Below are positions 37,719 through 49,216 of a stretch of DNA of 64,000 nt, one piece after another. A program made the translations under genes and the position numbers. Within the stretch, counting starts at the first letter, position 1. The number at the start of each line of letters is the position of its first letter. The notes beneath the pieces were generated by a model. The model made no database searches. It was not told the origin of the DNA and saw only the letters and a program-made list of their open reading frames with translations. The DNA is from Pseudonocardia sp. 73-21. Its GTDB lineage: Bacteria; Actinomycetota; Actinomycetes; Mycobacteriales; Pseudonocardiaceae. The DNA is taken from assembly GCF_001899645.1 (NCBI RefSeq), contig NZ_MKVV01000016.1, positions 126,220 through 190,219 on the forward strand, read 5' to 3'.

Positions 37719-38627
37719 CTACGGGACCTCGCCCGGGGCCCCCGTCGCACCGGGGTCCTGGCCGATGTTGATGCCGTGGTCGGCCAGCCAGGGCAACGGG
37801 TTGATCTTGGTGCCGTCGGGCTGCCAGATCTCGAAGTGCAGGTGCGGCCCGGTGGACTGACCGCGGTTGCCGATCTCGGCGATCTGCTCGCCGGCCTTCA
37901 CCTTCTCGCCGACCTTCACGAACATCCGGTTCACGTGGCCGTACACGCTGTGGCTGCCGTCGGGGTGCCGCAGCACCACCCACAGGCCGAAGCCGGACGC
38001 GGGGCCGGCGTCCTCCACCACGCCGTCGGTGACGGCGTAGATCGGCGTGCCGATGGCGTTGGCGATGTCGATGCCGTAGTGGGTGACGCCCCAGCGGCCG
38101 CCGAAGCCGGAGGTGAACCGGCCGATGGCGGGCCGGACGAACACCTGGTCGTCGACCACGTGGGCGTCGGTGGCGCCGCCGGCCTCGGCCGCGTCGATCA
38201 GCGCGGCCTGCTTGGCCAGCTGCTGGCCGATGGAGGTGGCCTTGACGAGGTTCTGCACGTCGACCTCGGACTGGGGGTCGAGCGCGCCGATCGCGAGCGT
38301 GTTGCCCGGCAGCTGGTCGCCGCCGATCGCGTTGACGGCGAAACCGGACCCACCCGACGTGGGCGCGCTTGCGCTGACCTGGGCCACGGGCAGCATCGCG
38401 CTCGTGACCACCGGGCCGGCGTCGGCGGGCATCGCGAACGAGACGAGCGTCTGCCCGGCCGCGACGACGGCGCCCGCTGCGACAGCAGCGACCGTCGCGC
38501 GTCCGTGCACGGACGCGGCGGGTGGCGGAGGGAGACGGTGCACACCCGGGACCGCGACGACAGCGATGCGCGTCGTGCGGTCGGGTTCGTCTTCCTGGGC
38601 GCCGCTTGGGGAGCGGTGGCGCGCCAA
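37719..38627 (-). CDS. M23-family (LytM) peptidase, secreted
   Basis: A 302-residue secreted or anchored endopeptidase-like protein. A hydrophobic segment near residues 45-65 (VAAVAAGAVVAAGQTLVSFA) is the likely signal or anchor. The LytM domain (about residues 175-280) has HYGIDIA, VLRHPDGSHSVYGHVN and GPHLHFEIW, retaining the zinc ligands. It cleaves cell-wall peptide crosslinks, or activates other amidases. The start is TTG at 38627 with a GGGCAGG-type SD; an internal start is possible. Position between uvrD and sucC matches Rv0950c. Confidence 0.85.
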   Translation of the reverse strand: MARHRSPSGAQEDEPDRTTRIAVVAVPGVHRLPPPPAASVHGRATVAAVAAGAVVAAGQTLVSFAMPADAGPVVTSAMLPVAQVSASAPTSGGSGFAVNAIGGDQLPGNTLAIGALDPQSEVDVQNLVKATSIGQQLAKQAALIDAAEAGGATDAHVVDDQVFVRPAIGRFTSGFGGRWGVTHYGIDIANAIGTPIYAVTDGVVEDAGPASGFGLWVVLRHPDGSHSVYGHVNRMFVKVGEKVKAGEQIAEIGNRGQSTGPHLHFEIWQPDGTKINPLPWLADHGINIGQDPGATGAPGEVP

Positions 38628-38825
38628 GACCTGCCCTTCTCGAACGAGTGCCGGTGGTGCCCGCGTCGGTCGGCGTCGGCGCGGATGGGGAGTTCCGCGG
38701 GGGCGATTCGGGGTCGTCCCTGTTGCCGTCGTGACCGGTCTGTGACCCGGGCCGGTGAAACGTAGCGCTGGTCACTCGCGGTGGGCAAATCAGGTTGCGG
38801 CGTGTCGCATCCGGGTCGGACGACT

Positions 38826-39788
38826 TCAGGACGCGGGTGAGTCCTGCTCACGGAGAGTGGGGACCGCGCGCACATTCCGGGTCTGACCACGGCGGAAAGA
38901 GTGATGCCGATGGTCCGAACGAGCGAGTGCCGTGGCTACCCAGTGCACGACCTTCGGGTCGATCGGGAGTGAAAGGTGACCGACGTCACGTATCTCGAGC
39001 TGTTCGACGTCGAGGTCGGGGTGGTTCAGACGGGCGTTGCGCTGCGGCACGATCATCTGGTCCATCCGGCTCCAGACCGCCAGGAAACGCGTGGAGCAGC
39101 GCGGCGCCGGCCCGCTGAGCTCCTCCAGCAGCTCGGATCCCGGACGCAGCTGACGGGCGAGCGGCGTGGGCATCAGGTAGGCGGTGAGGGTGCCGGTGTG
39201 CGGGCTGCCCAGCGTCACGAGCGTGTCGACGACGGCGGAGCCGCCCATCCGCTGCACGTAGTAGCGGGCGATCATGCCGCCCAGCGAGTGGCCGACGATG
39301 TGCACCTTGTCGGCACCGGTCTGCTCGCGCAGCTTCTCGACGTGGTTGCGCAGCTGGTGGGCGGCGTCGCGGACGTCGCCGGTGAACAGGCTGTAGTTCA
39401 CGGCGTGGACCACGCCGAAGCCGCGACGGCGCAGCGTGCGGCGAAACACCGTGAACACCGACCGGTTGTCCATGATCCCGTGCACCAGCAGGATCGGCGT
39501 GCCCGCCGCCTCCACGTCGGTGACCACGTGGCTGCGGCGCAACGGCCGCAGGTTGTCGGTGCGGTAGCCGTCGTCCGACTCGGTGAGCTGCTCGGCGATG
39601 ACCCCGGCCGGGTAGACGGCCAGGTGGGCGGCGAGCCACGTCCACTCGACGGCGATGCCGCGCACCCCGGCGGGTGTGCCGAACGTGCGGGCGACGTAAC
39701 CGGCGGCCTGGCCCACCTCGCCCACGCCGGTGCGCACCGCGTCGGCCATCGTGGCCAGGCGGTCGAGCCCTCCGCGGACCAGCGCCAT
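38826..39788 (-). CDS. Alpha/beta-hydrolase (lipase/esterase)
   Basis: A 320-residue hydrolase of the triacylglycerol-lipase/PGAP1-like kind. It shows the oxyanion ILLVHGIMDN, the nucleophile elbow HIVGHSLGGMIAR, and a late Asp and His (IRDVGHLSLP). No signal peptide is obvious. The ATG at 39788 is preceded by a TACCGT hexamer 6 nt upstream. The physiological substrate is not known. It is divergent from sucC. Confidence 0.85.
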   Translation of the reverse strand: MALVRGGLDRLATMADAVRTGVGEVGQAAGYVARTFGTPAGVRGIAVEWTWLAAHLAVYPAGVIAEQLTESDDGYRTDNLRPLRRSHVVTDVEAAGTPILLVHGIMDNRSVFTVFRRTLRRRGFGVVHAVNYSLFTGDVRDAAHQLRNHVEKLREQTGADKVHIVGHSLGGMIARYYVQRMGGSAVVDTLVTLGSPHTGTLTAYLMPTPLARQLRPGSELLEELSGPAPRCSTRFLAVWSRMDQMIVPQRNARLNHPDLDVEQLEIRDVGHLSLPIDPKVVHWVATALARSDHRHHSFRRGQTRNVRAVPTLREQDSPAS

Positions 39789-39794
39789 GCATGA

Positions 39795-39800
39795 ACGGTA
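39795..39800 (-). promoter_or_regulatory. Probable -10 hexamer of the lipase gene
   Basis: TACCGT on the minus strand, 6 nt before the ATG at 39788; leaderless spacing. Confidence 0.45.
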
Positions 39801-39865
39801 GGTGATCGGCGGCACAATCGCTGGATCTGTGGCGGTGCCGTGATCGAGGGGTCGGGCGGCAGTCG

Positions 39866-39881
39866 GGTGACAGCGGTCACC
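39866..39881. promoter_or_regulatory. CRP-like palindrome upstream of sucC
   Basis: GGTGACAGCGGTCACC includes GTGA-N6-TCAC, the half-site pattern of actinobacterial CRP-family regulators. It is in the divergent spacer between the lipase gene and sucC, about 117 bp before the sucC start. A candidate cAMP-receptor-type site. Confidence 0.4.
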
Positions 39882-39997
39882 GGCCCAGGTCAGGGCACGT
39901 TCGGCAACCGTCGCTAGGGTCCATCACGAAGCACATTCGCGGGCTCTCCCTCCGCAGAGGGCTCGTCGGAGACACAGCGGAGTGGGAGAGAAGCCGA

Positions 39998-41170
39998 GTG
40001 GACCTCTACGAGTACCAGGCGAAGGATCTCTTCGCCGCGCACGGAGTCCCGGTCCTGCCGGGCAAGACCGTGGAGACGGCCGAGGACGCGAAGGCGGCGG
40101 CGGCCGAGCTCGGCACCGCGGTCGTGGTCAAGGCGCAGGTCAAGGTGGGTGGCCGCGGCAAGGCCGGTGGCGTCAAGCTCGCCGAGACGCCCGACGAGGC
40201 GGCCGAGAAGGCCACCGCCATCCTCGGGCTCGACATCAAGGGCCACACGGTCCACCGGGTCCTCGTGACCACGGCCAGCGACATCGCGGAGGAGTACTAC
40301 TTCTCCTTCCTGCTCGACCGGTCCAACCGCACCTTCCTCGCCATGGCGAGCGCCGAGGGCGGCATGGAGATCGAGCAGCTCGCCGTCGAGCGTCCCGACG
40401 CGCTCGCGCGCATCCCGATCGACGCGATCGTGGGCGTCGACAAGGCCAAGGCCGTCGACATCCTCACGCAGGCCAAGTTCCCGGCCGTCGTGATCGACGA
40501 CGCCGCCGACGCCGTGGTCAAGCTGTGGGAGACCTTCGTCTCCGAGGACGCCACGCTCGTCGAGGTCAACCCGCTGGTCCGCGACCCGCAGGACAAGATC
40601 ATCGCGCTGGACGGCAAGGTCACGCTCGACGACAACGCCGAGTTCCGCCACCCCGACCACGCCGCGCTGGTCGACCAGCGCACCGAGAACGCGCTCGAGG
40701 CCAAGGCGAAGGCCAAGGGCCTCAACTACGTCAAGCTCGACGACGGCCAGGTCGGCATCATCGGCAACGGCGCGGGCCTGGTCATGAGCACCCTCGACGT
40801 CGTCGCGTACGCGGGCGAGAAGCACGGCGGCGTCAAGCCCGCCAACTTCCTCGACATCGGCGGCGGCGCCTCGGCGCAGGTCATGGCCGACGGCCTCGAC
40901 GTCATCCTGGGCGACCCCGACGTCAAGGCGGTGTTCGTCAACGTCTTCGGCGGCATCACCGCGTGCGACGCGGTGGCCACCGGCATCGTCGAGGCGCTCA
41001 AGATCCTGGGCGACTCGGCCACCAAGCCTCTCGTCGTCCGGCTGGACGGCAACAACGTGGTCGAGGGCCGCAAGATCCTCGACGACGCCAACCACCCCCT
41101 GGTCACCCAGGTGGACACGATGGACAACGCGGCCGACAAGGCCGCCGAGCTCGCACACGCGGGGGCCTGA
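39998..41170 (+). CDS. sucC: Succinyl-CoA synthetase beta subunit
   Basis: A 390-residue TCA-cycle enzyme subunit that with SucD converts succinyl-CoA, ADP/GDP and Pi to succinate and NTP. It begins [16 protein letters not shown] (ATP-grasp fold), with nucleotide contacts in [18 protein letters not shown] and the C-terminal power-helix region [17 protein letters not shown] and [15 protein letters not shown] at 39998 has a purine-rich upstream (GGAGAGAAG). sucD follows after 4 bp. Confidence 0.97.
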   Translation: MDLYEYQAKDLFAAHGVPVLPGKTVETAEDAKAAAAELGTAVVVKAQVKVGGRGKAGGVKLAETPDEAAEKATAILGLDIKGHTVHRVLVTTASDIAEEYYFSFLLDRSNRTFLAMASAEGGMEIEQLAVERPDALARIPIDAIVGVDKAKAVDILTQAKFPAVVIDDAADAVVKLWETFVSEDATLVEVNPLVRDPQDKIIALDGKVTLDDNAEFRHPDHAALVDQRTENALEAKAKAKGLNYVKLDDGQVGIIGNGAGLVMSTLDVVAYAGEKHGGVKPANFLDIGGGASAQVMADGLDVILGDPDVKAVFVNVFGGITACDAVATGIVEALKILGDSATKPLVVRLDGNNVVEGRKILDDANHPLVTQVDTMDNAADKAAELAHAGA

Positions 41171-41174
41171 ACCA

Positions 41175-42062
41175 ATGTCGATCTTCCTGAACGAGAACAG
41201 CAAGGTCATCGTCCAGGGCATCACCGGTGGTGAGGGCACCAAGCACTCCACCAAGATGCTCGCGGCGGGCACCAACATCGTCGGCGGCGTGAACGCGCGC
41301 AAGGCCGGCACGACGGTCGAGATCGGCGGCAAGAGCCTCCCCGTCTTCGGCACCGTCGAGGAGGCCATGAAGGAGACCGGCGCGAACGTCAGCGTCGCCT
41401 TCGTGCCCCCGAAGTTCACCAAGGACGCCGTGATCGAGGCCATCGACGCCGAGATCCCGCTGCTGGTGATCATCACCGAGGGTGTGCCCGTGCACGACTC
41501 CGCCTACTTCTGGGCGCACGCCGTGGCCAAGGGCAACAAGACGCGCATCATCGGCCCGAACTGCCCCGGCATCATCTCCCCCGGCAAGTCCAACGCCGGC
41601 ATCATCCCGGCCGACATCGCGGGCGCCGGCAAGATCGGGCTCGTGTCGAAGTCGGGCACGCTGACCTACCAGATGATGTACGAGCTGCGCGAGATCGGTT
41701 TCTCCACCGCCATCGGCATCGGCGGCGACCCGGTCATCGGCACCACGCACATCGACGCGCTCGAGGCCTTCGAGGCCGACCCCGAGACCGCCGCGATCGT
41801 CATGATCGGCGAGATCGGCGGCGACGCGGAGGAGCGCGCGGCGGCCTACATCAAGGAGCACGTGACGAAGCCGGTCGTCGGCTACGTCGCCGGGTTCACC
41901 GCGCCCGAGGGCAAGACCATGGGCCACGCCGGCGCCATCGTCTCCGGCTCGGCCGGCACCGCCCAGGCCAAGAAGGAGGCCCTCGAGGCCGCGGGCGTCA
42001 AGGTCGGCAAGACGCCGAGCGAGACCGCCGACCTGATGCGGGAGATCATCGCGGGTCTGTGA
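41175..42062 (+). CDS. sucD: Succinyl-CoA synthetase alpha subunit
   Basis: A 295-residue subunit with the CoA-binding Rossmann domain ([20 protein letters not shown]) and the phospho-histidine loop [30 protein letters not shown] is conserved. Translation is coupled to sucC by the 4-nt spacing. The TGA at 42060-42062 is the first of five TGAs in a 14-bp tandem repeat. Confidence 0.97.
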   Translation: MSIFLNENSKVIVQGITGGEGTKHSTKMLAAGTNIVGGVNARKAGTTVEIGGKSLPVFGTVEEAMKETGANVSVAFVPPKFTKDAVIEAIDAEIPLLVIITEGVPVHDSAYFWAHAVAKGNKTRIIGPNCPGIISPGKSNAGIIPADIAGAGKIGLVSKSGTLTYQMMYELREIGFSTAIGIGGDPVIGTTHIDALEAFEADPETAAIVMIGEIGGDAEERAAAYIKEHVTKPVVGYVAGFTAPEGKTMGHAGAIVSGSAGTAQAKKEALEAAGVKVGKTPSETADLMREIIAGL

Positions 42063-42118
42063 CCCATCGCGTGTGACCCATCGCGTGTGACCCATCGCGT
42101 GTGACCCATCGCGTGTGA
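42060..42118. repeat. 14-bp tandem repeat (5 copies) starting at the sucD stop
   Basis: TGACCCATCGCGTG recurs with TGA at 42060, 42074, 42088, 42102 and 42116. The first TGA is the sucD stop. The 14-bp period puts TGA in all three frames. Confidence 0.97.
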
Positions 42119-42125
42119 CGCGCCG

Positions 42126-42156
42126 CCTGTGCCCCGTCGAACCGACGGGGCACAGG
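42126..42156 (+). terminator. Perfect 14-bp hairpin after sucCD
   Basis: Arms 42126-42139 and 42143-42156 are perfectly complementary with a 3-nt loop. It follows the tandem repeat and probably ends the sucCD transcript. Confidence 0.85.
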
Positions 42157-42237
42157 TCGCTCTCAGGGGCCTGGTCTACCGTCGGTACCGCCTCACGGTG
42201 GGCCGCGGGGGTCCGCCACCCTAGGGAGTCTCCTGTC

Positions 42238-43191
42238 ATGTCGCAGCAACCCACACCTCCGGCCGCCGAGTCCACGGCGTCCACGGCCTCGTCCGACACC
42301 CAGCCGGTCCTGGGGCAGGTGCGGCTGCTGGCGCTCGGCGCAGCCGGCCTCGGCGTCGTCGTCTACCTGCTCGGGTTCTTCGCCCAGTTCGGGCTCACCA
42401 CCACCCTGCTCGGACCGCTGCTCGTCGGCGGCGGGCTCCTCGTCGGGGCCTCGGTCCTGCCGAAGGTCGGGAAGGTGCTGCTGCCGGGGGCGGTGGCCGT
42501 CACCGTCGGCATGCTGATCCTGCTGCAGGCCGTGGCCGGCGGCGGGGCGTCCACCACGGTGGTCATCGCGCTCGTGGTCGCGTTCCTCGAGGCCGTGGCC
42601 GCCGTCGGCGCCGTGCTGATGGACGCCGGCATCCTCACCGCGCCCGCACCGCGCCCCAAGGCCCCCGACCACGGGCAGCAGCAGTTCCCCGGCTATCCCC
42701 ACGGCTATCCGCAGCAGGGGGGCCAGCCCGGTTACGGGCCGGGCTACCCGCAGCAGGGCGGCCAGCCCGGATACGGGCAGCCCGGGTACGGCCAGCCGGG
42801 GGCACAGCCCGGGTACGGCCAGCCTGGTTACGGGGCCCCGCAGTACGGCTCGCAGCCGCCGGCCTACGGACAGGCCCCGGCCTTCGGCCAGACCGGTGGC
42901 TACGGCCAGCAGAACCCGTCCGCGCCGGAGCAGCCGGCCTGGGCCTCCCAGGCGCCCGAGTCCCCGGCCCAGCCCGCCGCGCCCTGGTACGGCGGCGGTT
43001 CCGACGCCACCGTCTCGACGCCGGTCGGGACGCCCCCGGCGTCGCCGGCACCCGCCGGGTCCGACGTGACCAGTGCGATCCGTCCCGGCGAGGCCACCTC
43101 ACCCACCGGCGAGGGACGCCACGAGCAGCCCGGCTCCGACGAGAACGGCACCACGCGGTTCCTGCCGTCGGACGACAGCAGGAAGAACTAG
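42238..43191 (+). CDS. DUF5336-family membrane protein with QPGYG repeats
   Basis: A 317-residue protein, homologue of Rv0954 by position. Residues 1-25 are cytoplasmic, then four TM segments to about residue 135 ([20 protein letters not shown] and following). The C-terminal 180 residues are rich in Gln/Pro/Gly/Tyr with repeated GQPGYG units and are probably intrinsically disordered. Rv0954 is reported to interact with division-related proteins in mycobacteria. ATG at 42238. Confidence 0.85.
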   Translation: MSQQPTPPAAESTASTASSDTQPVLGQVRLLALGAAGLGVVVYLLGFFAQFGLTTTLLGPLLVGGGLLVGASVLPKVGKVLLPGAVAVTVGMLILLQAVAGGGASTTVVIALVVAFLEAVAAVGAVLMDAGILTAPAPRPKAPDHGQQQFPGYPHGYPQQGGQPGYGPGYPQQGGQPGYGQPGYGQPGAQPGYGQPGYGAPQYGSQPPAYGQAPAFGQTGGYGQQNPSAPEQPAWASQAPESPAQPAAPWYGGGSDATVSTPVGTPPASPAPAGSDVTSAIRPGEATSPTGEGRHEQPGSDENGTTRFLPSDDSRKN

Positions 43192-43246
43192 AGACCGATC
43201 GGCGTGGCTGCCCGGTCGCGGCGCCCCGCGCTGCGACCCTGGAACG

Positions 43247-45349
<2,103 letters not shown>

Positions 45350-45452
45350 GCCGACCGGCGTGTGACCTGCGCCGCGGCCTAGGCTGAGGGCACATCCCGC
45401 AGCCCCATCCGCCAGGCCCTGTTCGCCAGCCCCCGTTCGTCGAGGAGCCCGC

Positions 45453-46091
45453 TTGTCCGCGCCGCCGCGTCCGCCCTACCGGGTCGAGATCCCCGTCCCG
45501 GCCCGCGTCGTGGTGCTGGTGTCCGGGTCGGGCACCCTGCTGCAGGCCCTGCTGGACGCACCGGACCTGCCGGCGCAGGTCGTGGCCGTCGGGGCCGACC
45601 GGGGCGACATCGAGGGCCTCGCCCGGGCCGAGCGCGCCGGCATCCCCGCGTTCACCGTCCGCGTCCGCGACCACGCCGACCGGGCCGCCTGGGACGCCGC
45701 GCTGGCCAAGGCCGTCGCCGAGCACCGCCCCGACCTCGTCGTGAGCGCGGGCTTCATGAAGATCCTGGGGCCCGGCTTCCTCGCGGGCGCCGGTGCCCCG
45801 ATGATCAACACGCACCCGGCGCTGCTGCCGTCGTTCCCCGGCACCCACGGCGTCGCCGACGCGCTGGCCTACGGCGTCAAGGTCACCGGGGCCACCGTCC
45901 ACCTCGTCGACGAGGGCATGGACACCGGCCCGGTGCTGGCGCAGGCCGCCGTGCCGGTCGAGCCCGGCGACACCGTCGCGTCGCTGCACGAACGCATCAA
46001 GATCGAGGAGCGACGGTTGCTCGTGGGCACCGTCGCCGCGCTGGCCCGGCAAGGGGCCACCGTGACCGGACGAGAGGTGACCATCCCGTGA
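45453..46091 (+). CDS. purN: Phosphoribosylglycinamide formyltransferase
   Basis: A 212-residue enzyme transferring the formyl group of 10-formyl-THF to GAR. The phosphate loop [15 protein letters not shown], the catalytic Asn/His in [17 protein letters not shown] and Asp in [10 protein letters not shown] are present. The start is TTG at 45453 with SD GAGGAG; extra N-terminal residues precede VVVLVSG, so a shorter start cannot be excluded. Its stop overlaps purH by 4 nt, and folD at 63106 supplies the same cofactor. Confidence 0.93.
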   Translation: MSAPPRPPYRVEIPVPARVVVLVSGSGTLLQALLDAPDLPAQVVAVGADRGDIEGLARAERAGIPAFTVRVRDHADRAAWDAALAKAVAEHRPDLVVSAGFMKILGPGFLAGAGAPMINTHPALLPSFPGTHGVADALAYGVKVTGATVHLVDEGMDTGPVLAQAAVPVEPGDTVASLHERIKIEERRLLVGTVAALARQGATVTGREVTIP

Positions 46092-47659
46092 GCTCAGCCG
46101 AATCCGCGCGCAGGCCCGTCAAGAGGGCCCTGATCAGCGTCTACGACAAGGCCGGGCTGCTGGAGCTGGCCACGGGGCTGCACGCGCTGGGCGTCGAGAT
46201 CGTCTCCACCGGTTCCACCGCGCAGCGCATCGCCGACGCCGGGGTGCCCGTCACACCGGTGGAGGAGCTCACCGGTTTCCCCGAGTGCCTCGACGGCCGC
46301 GTCAAGACCCTGCACCCCCGCGTGCACGCCGGCCTGCTGGCCGACACCCGCAAGCCCGAGCACCTCGCGCAGCTCGAGCAGCTCGGGATCGCGCCGTTCG
46401 ACCTGCTGGTGAGCAACCTCTACCCGTTCACCGAGACGGTCGCGTCCGGCGCCGCCCCCGACGAGTGCGTCGAGCAGATCGACATCGGCGGGCCCGCGAT
46501 GGTCCGCGCGTCGGCGAAGAACCACGACAGCGTGGCCGTCGTCGTCGATCCGCAGCGCTACGGGTGGGTGCTCGAGCAGATCAAGAACGGCGGCTTCGAG
46601 CTGGCGGACCGCCGACTGCTGGCCGCCGACGCGTTCCGCCACACCGCCTCCTACGACGTGGCCGTCGCGTCGTGGATGGGCAACGTGCTCGCGCCGGACC
46701 CCGACGGCGGGCTGTTCCCCGCCTGGGTCGGCGGCAGCTGGGAGCGCAGCGCCACCCTGCGCTACGGCGAGAACCCGCACCAGGCCGCCGCGCTCTACGT
46801 CTCGGGTGCGGGCGGCCTCGCCGACGCCGAGCAGCTGCACGGCAAGGCCATGTCCTACAACAACTACGTCGACTCCGACGCCGCCTGGCGGGCCGCGCAC
46901 GACCACGGTGACGCCCCGACCGTCGCGGTCATCAAGCACGCCAACCCGTGCGGCATCGCCATCGGCACCGACATCGCCGACGCCCACCGCAAGGCCCACG
47001 CCACCGACCCCGTCAGCGCGTTCGGCGGGGTGATCGCGGCCAACGCCGAGGTCAGCGTCGCGATGGCCGAGCAGGTCGCCGAGATCTTCACGGAGGTCGT
47101 GCTCGCCCCGTCCTACGCCGACGGGGCGCTGGAGATCCTGGCGCGCAAGAAGAACGTGCGCGTGCTGCGGCTGACCACGCCGGGCCGGCAGGGCGGGGTC
47201 GAGATGCGGCCGATCTCCGGCGGGGTGCTCCTGCAGCAGCGCGACGCGATCGACGCCCCCGGCGACGACTCCGCGAACTGGACGCTGGCCACCGGCGAGC
47301 CCGCCTCGGAGGAGGTGCTCGCCGACCTCGCGTTCGCCTGGCGGGCCTGCCGCGCGGTGAAGTCCAACGCGATCCTGCTGGCGTCGGACCTCGCCGCCGT
47401 CGGCGTCGGGATGGGCCAGGTCAACCGGGTGGACGCCGCGCAGCTCGCGGTCGCCCGCGCGGGTGACCGCGCTCGCGGCTCGGTGGCGGCGTCCGACGCG
47501 TTCTTCCCGTTCGCCGACGGTCTCCAGGTGCTGATCGACGCCGGCGTGACGGCCGTCGTGCAGCCGGGTGGTTCGGTCCGCGACGCCGAGTCGACGGAGG
47601 CGGCGGCGAAGGCGGGCGTCACGATGTACCACACGGGGACCCGCCACTTCGCCCACTGA
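46088..47659 (+). CDS. purH: AICAR transformylase / IMP cyclohydrolase
   Basis: A 523-residue bifunctional enzyme catalysing the last two steps of IMP synthesis. The IMP cyclohydrolase half (1-200) starts [19 protein letters not shown]; the AICAR transformylase half holds [16 protein letters not shown] and the catalytic Lys/His in [11 protein letters not shown]. The GTG at 46088 overlaps the purN TGA. A 22-bp repeat follows about 8 bp after the stop. Confidence 0.96.
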   Translation: MSSAESARRPVKRALISVYDKAGLLELATGLHALGVEIVSTGSTAQRIADAGVPVTPVEELTGFPECLDGRVKTLHPRVHAGLLADTRKPEHLAQLEQLGIAPFDLLVSNLYPFTETVASGAAPDECVEQIDIGGPAMVRASAKNHDSVAVVVDPQRYGWVLEQIKNGGFELADRRLLAADAFRHTASYDVAVASWMGNVLAPDPDGGLFPAWVGGSWERSATLRYGENPHQAAALYVSGAGGLADAEQLHGKAMSYNNYVDSDAAWRAAHDHGDAPTVAVIKHANPCGIAIGTDIADAHRKAHATDPVSAFGGVIAANAEVSVAMAEQVAEIFTEVVLAPSYADGALEILARKKNVRVLRLTTPGRQGGVEMRPISGGVLLQQRDAIDAPGDDSANWTLATGEPASEEVLADLAFAWRACRAVKSNAILLASDLAAVGVGMGQVNRVDAAQLAVARAGDRARGSVAASDAFFPFADGLQVLIDAGVTAVVQPGGSVRDAESTEAAAKAGVTMYHTGTRHFAH

Positions 47660-47667
47660 CCCGGCCC

Positions 47668-47724
47668 CGCGAGTCGGCGGTTTCGCGCGCGCGAGTCGGC
47701 GGTTTCGGGCGGCCGAGTTGCGGA
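47668..47724. repeat. 22-bp repeat family, 3 copies after purH
   Basis: GCGAGTCGGCGGTTTC cores begin at about 47669, 47691 and (degenerate) 47713, 22 bp apart, starting about 9 bp after the purH stop. The same family occurs at 62901-63062. Confidence 0.9.
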
Positions 47725-47880
47725 TCACTTGCGGCGGCGGGGCAGCAGACGCCCCACCGCGAAACCGGCCGCCACCAGCGTGAAGCCGGCCACCACGTAC
47801 CAGAGCGCGTCCAGCCCGGTGCAGGCCAGCGCGCCCGCGGGCGTGGCGAGGAACGCGGTGGAGCCGAGCTTGCCGTACAC
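47725..47880 (-). CDS. Small membrane protein, sorting-signal-like
   Basis: A 51-residue ORF with a typical TM helix (LWYVVAGFTLVAAGFAVGRL) and a basic C-terminus (LLPRRRK). The GTG at 47880 lies 3 bp after the stop of the glycosyltransferase gene (47884). The hydrophobic-then-RRR ending resembles the C-terminus of sortase substrates but lacks LPXTG. It may be translated by coupling with the upstream gene, or it may be spurious. Confidence 0.5.
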   Translation of the reverse strand: MYGKLGSTAFLATPAGALACTGLDALWYVVAGFTLVAAGFAVGRLLPRRRK

Positions 47881-47883
47881 GGA

Positions 47884-48954
47884 TCAGGCCGCCCGCAGGG
47901 ACGTCGCGTGGTGCCAGTGCACGGCGCGGCGGCCGAGGGTGTCGGCGGCGGCGCGCAGGAACACGGCCTGCTGGAACAGGTCGTAGCCGAACTCGACGAC
48001 GATCGGTGCGGCCAGCAGCATGGCGCGCGGGCCCCGGGTGCGCACCGTCCACGCCCGCTCGACCACGAACAGCCCGGTGACGGCGAGCCAGAAGCCGCGG
48101 GGCGGCCCCAGCTCCCCGTGCGCGGCGAACAGGACCGTGGCCAGCAGGAACAGGGCGACCGCGACGATGCCGAGGTACATCGCGATCTGCTTCGCGGCGT
48201 AGGGGAGCGTCACGCGGGTCAACCCGTAGGCGCGGAGGTTCTCCAACGCGCCGCGCTGCCAGCGCAGCCGCTGGTGCCACAGGTCGCGCCAGGTCGACAT
48301 GATCTCGGTCAGCACGCCGCACTCGCGCGGGGAGACCGCGGCGTGGCCGAGGGACTTCACCGCGAGGGTGATCTCGTTGTCCTCGGTGAGCGCGAGCGTG
48401 TCGTAGACCGATCCCGGCCGGCCGGGCAGGACGCGGCCGCGCGCCGCGGCGATCTCGCGCAGCACCGCCACCCGGAACAGCGTGGCGGTACCGGTGAGCA
48501 CCATTGCCTGGCCCCGGCGGCGGTCCACCTCGCGGGCGTAGCGGGCGTACTCGTTGCGCTGCAACGCGCCCACCAGTCCGCCGCCCGCCCGGCCGGTGAA
48601 CACGCCGCCGACCGCCCCGGTGCCGGGGTGGTCGCGCAACCACGCCGTCGCGGCGGCGAGGAACCCGGGCACGATCGCCGAGTCGGCGTCCATGACGAGC
48701 ACCTGGTCGTCGTCGGCGAGGGACGGCAGCAGGACGTCCAGGGCCTGGTTGAGCGCCCCGGCCTTGCGCCCGGTGTTGGCCGCGGTCGTGACGACCTCCG
48801 CACCGAGCGCGGCGGCCACGGCGGCGGTGCCGTCGGTGCAGTTGTCGGCCACCACCACGACCCGGTCGGGCGCCGGGGACTGCACACGCAGTGACCTCAG
48901 GGACTCCGGAAGGGTGCGCTCCTCATCGTGCGCGGGAACGACCGCAACGAGCAT
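47884..48954 (-). CDS. Family 2 glycosyltransferase, membrane-associated
   Basis: A 356-residue GT-A glycosyltransferase. It has the nucleotide-sugar motif VVVVADNCTDGTA, the DxD-like VLVMDADSA, and the QRLRWQRGALENL acceptor motif typical of processive synthases. Two or three TM helices sit near the C-terminus (IAMYLGIVAVALFLLATVLF). It may make a cell-surface glycan. The ATG at 48954 is used. A 51-aa ORF follows directly. Confidence 0.87.
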   Translation of the reverse strand: MLVAVVPAHDEERTLPESLRSLRVQSPAPDRVVVVADNCTDGTAAVAAALGAEVVTTAANTGRKAGALNQALDVLLPSLADDDQVLVMDADSAIVPGFLAAATAWLRDHPGTGAVGGVFTGRAGGGLVGALQRNEYARYAREVDRRRGQAMVLTGTATLFRVAVLREIAAARGRVLPGRPGSVYDTLALTEDNEITLAVKSLGHAAVSPRECGVLTEIMSTWRDLWHQRLRWQRGALENLRAYGLTRVTLPYAAKQIAMYLGIVAVALFLLATVLFAAHGELGPPRGFWLAVTGLFVVERAWTVRTRGPRAMLLAAPIVVEFGYDLFQQAVFLRAAADTLGRRAVHWHHATSLRAA

Positions 48955-49079
48955 GTGGCCCAGTGTGTACGGCCGATGAGGCCGGTCCCAGCTACTTCAC
49001 CCACCCGGGGTGTGTCGACCCGCGCGGCACCAGCACGGCTCGTAGCGGCCGGGGGTGAGCGACATCCGTGTCCAGCCAG

Positions 49080-49088
49080 TTGTCCACA
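49080..49088 (+). other. DnaA-box-like 9-mer upstream of imuA'
   Basis: TTGTCCACA, a second exact consensus match, 25 bp before a LexA box. Isolated copy. Confidence 0.3.
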
Positions 49089-49112
49089 GGTGTGGATGGA
49101 GCTGTGCACAGA

Positions 49113-49128
49113 TCGAACTGACGTTCGA
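49113..49128. promoter_or_regulatory. LexA box upstream of imuA' (distal)
   Basis: TCGAACTGACGTTCGA: perfect outer palindrome TCGAAC-N4-GTTCGA, the actinobacterial SOS box. Confidence 0.85.
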
Positions 49129-49175
49129 TGTCGCTCGGGCGGGGGGTTGAGGCCGAGGCTCTCGCCGGTTAGAGT

Positions 49176-49191
49176 TCGAACACACGTTCGA
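49176..49191. promoter_or_regulatory. LexA box upstream of imuA' (proximal)
   Basis: TCGAACACACGTTCGA, the same SOS box pattern, beginning immediately after a TAGAGT -10-like hexamer (49170-49175). LexA here would block promoter opening. Confidence 0.9.
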
Positions 49192-49216
49192 GATCGCCGA
49201 CTTCCCCTCGGCACGA

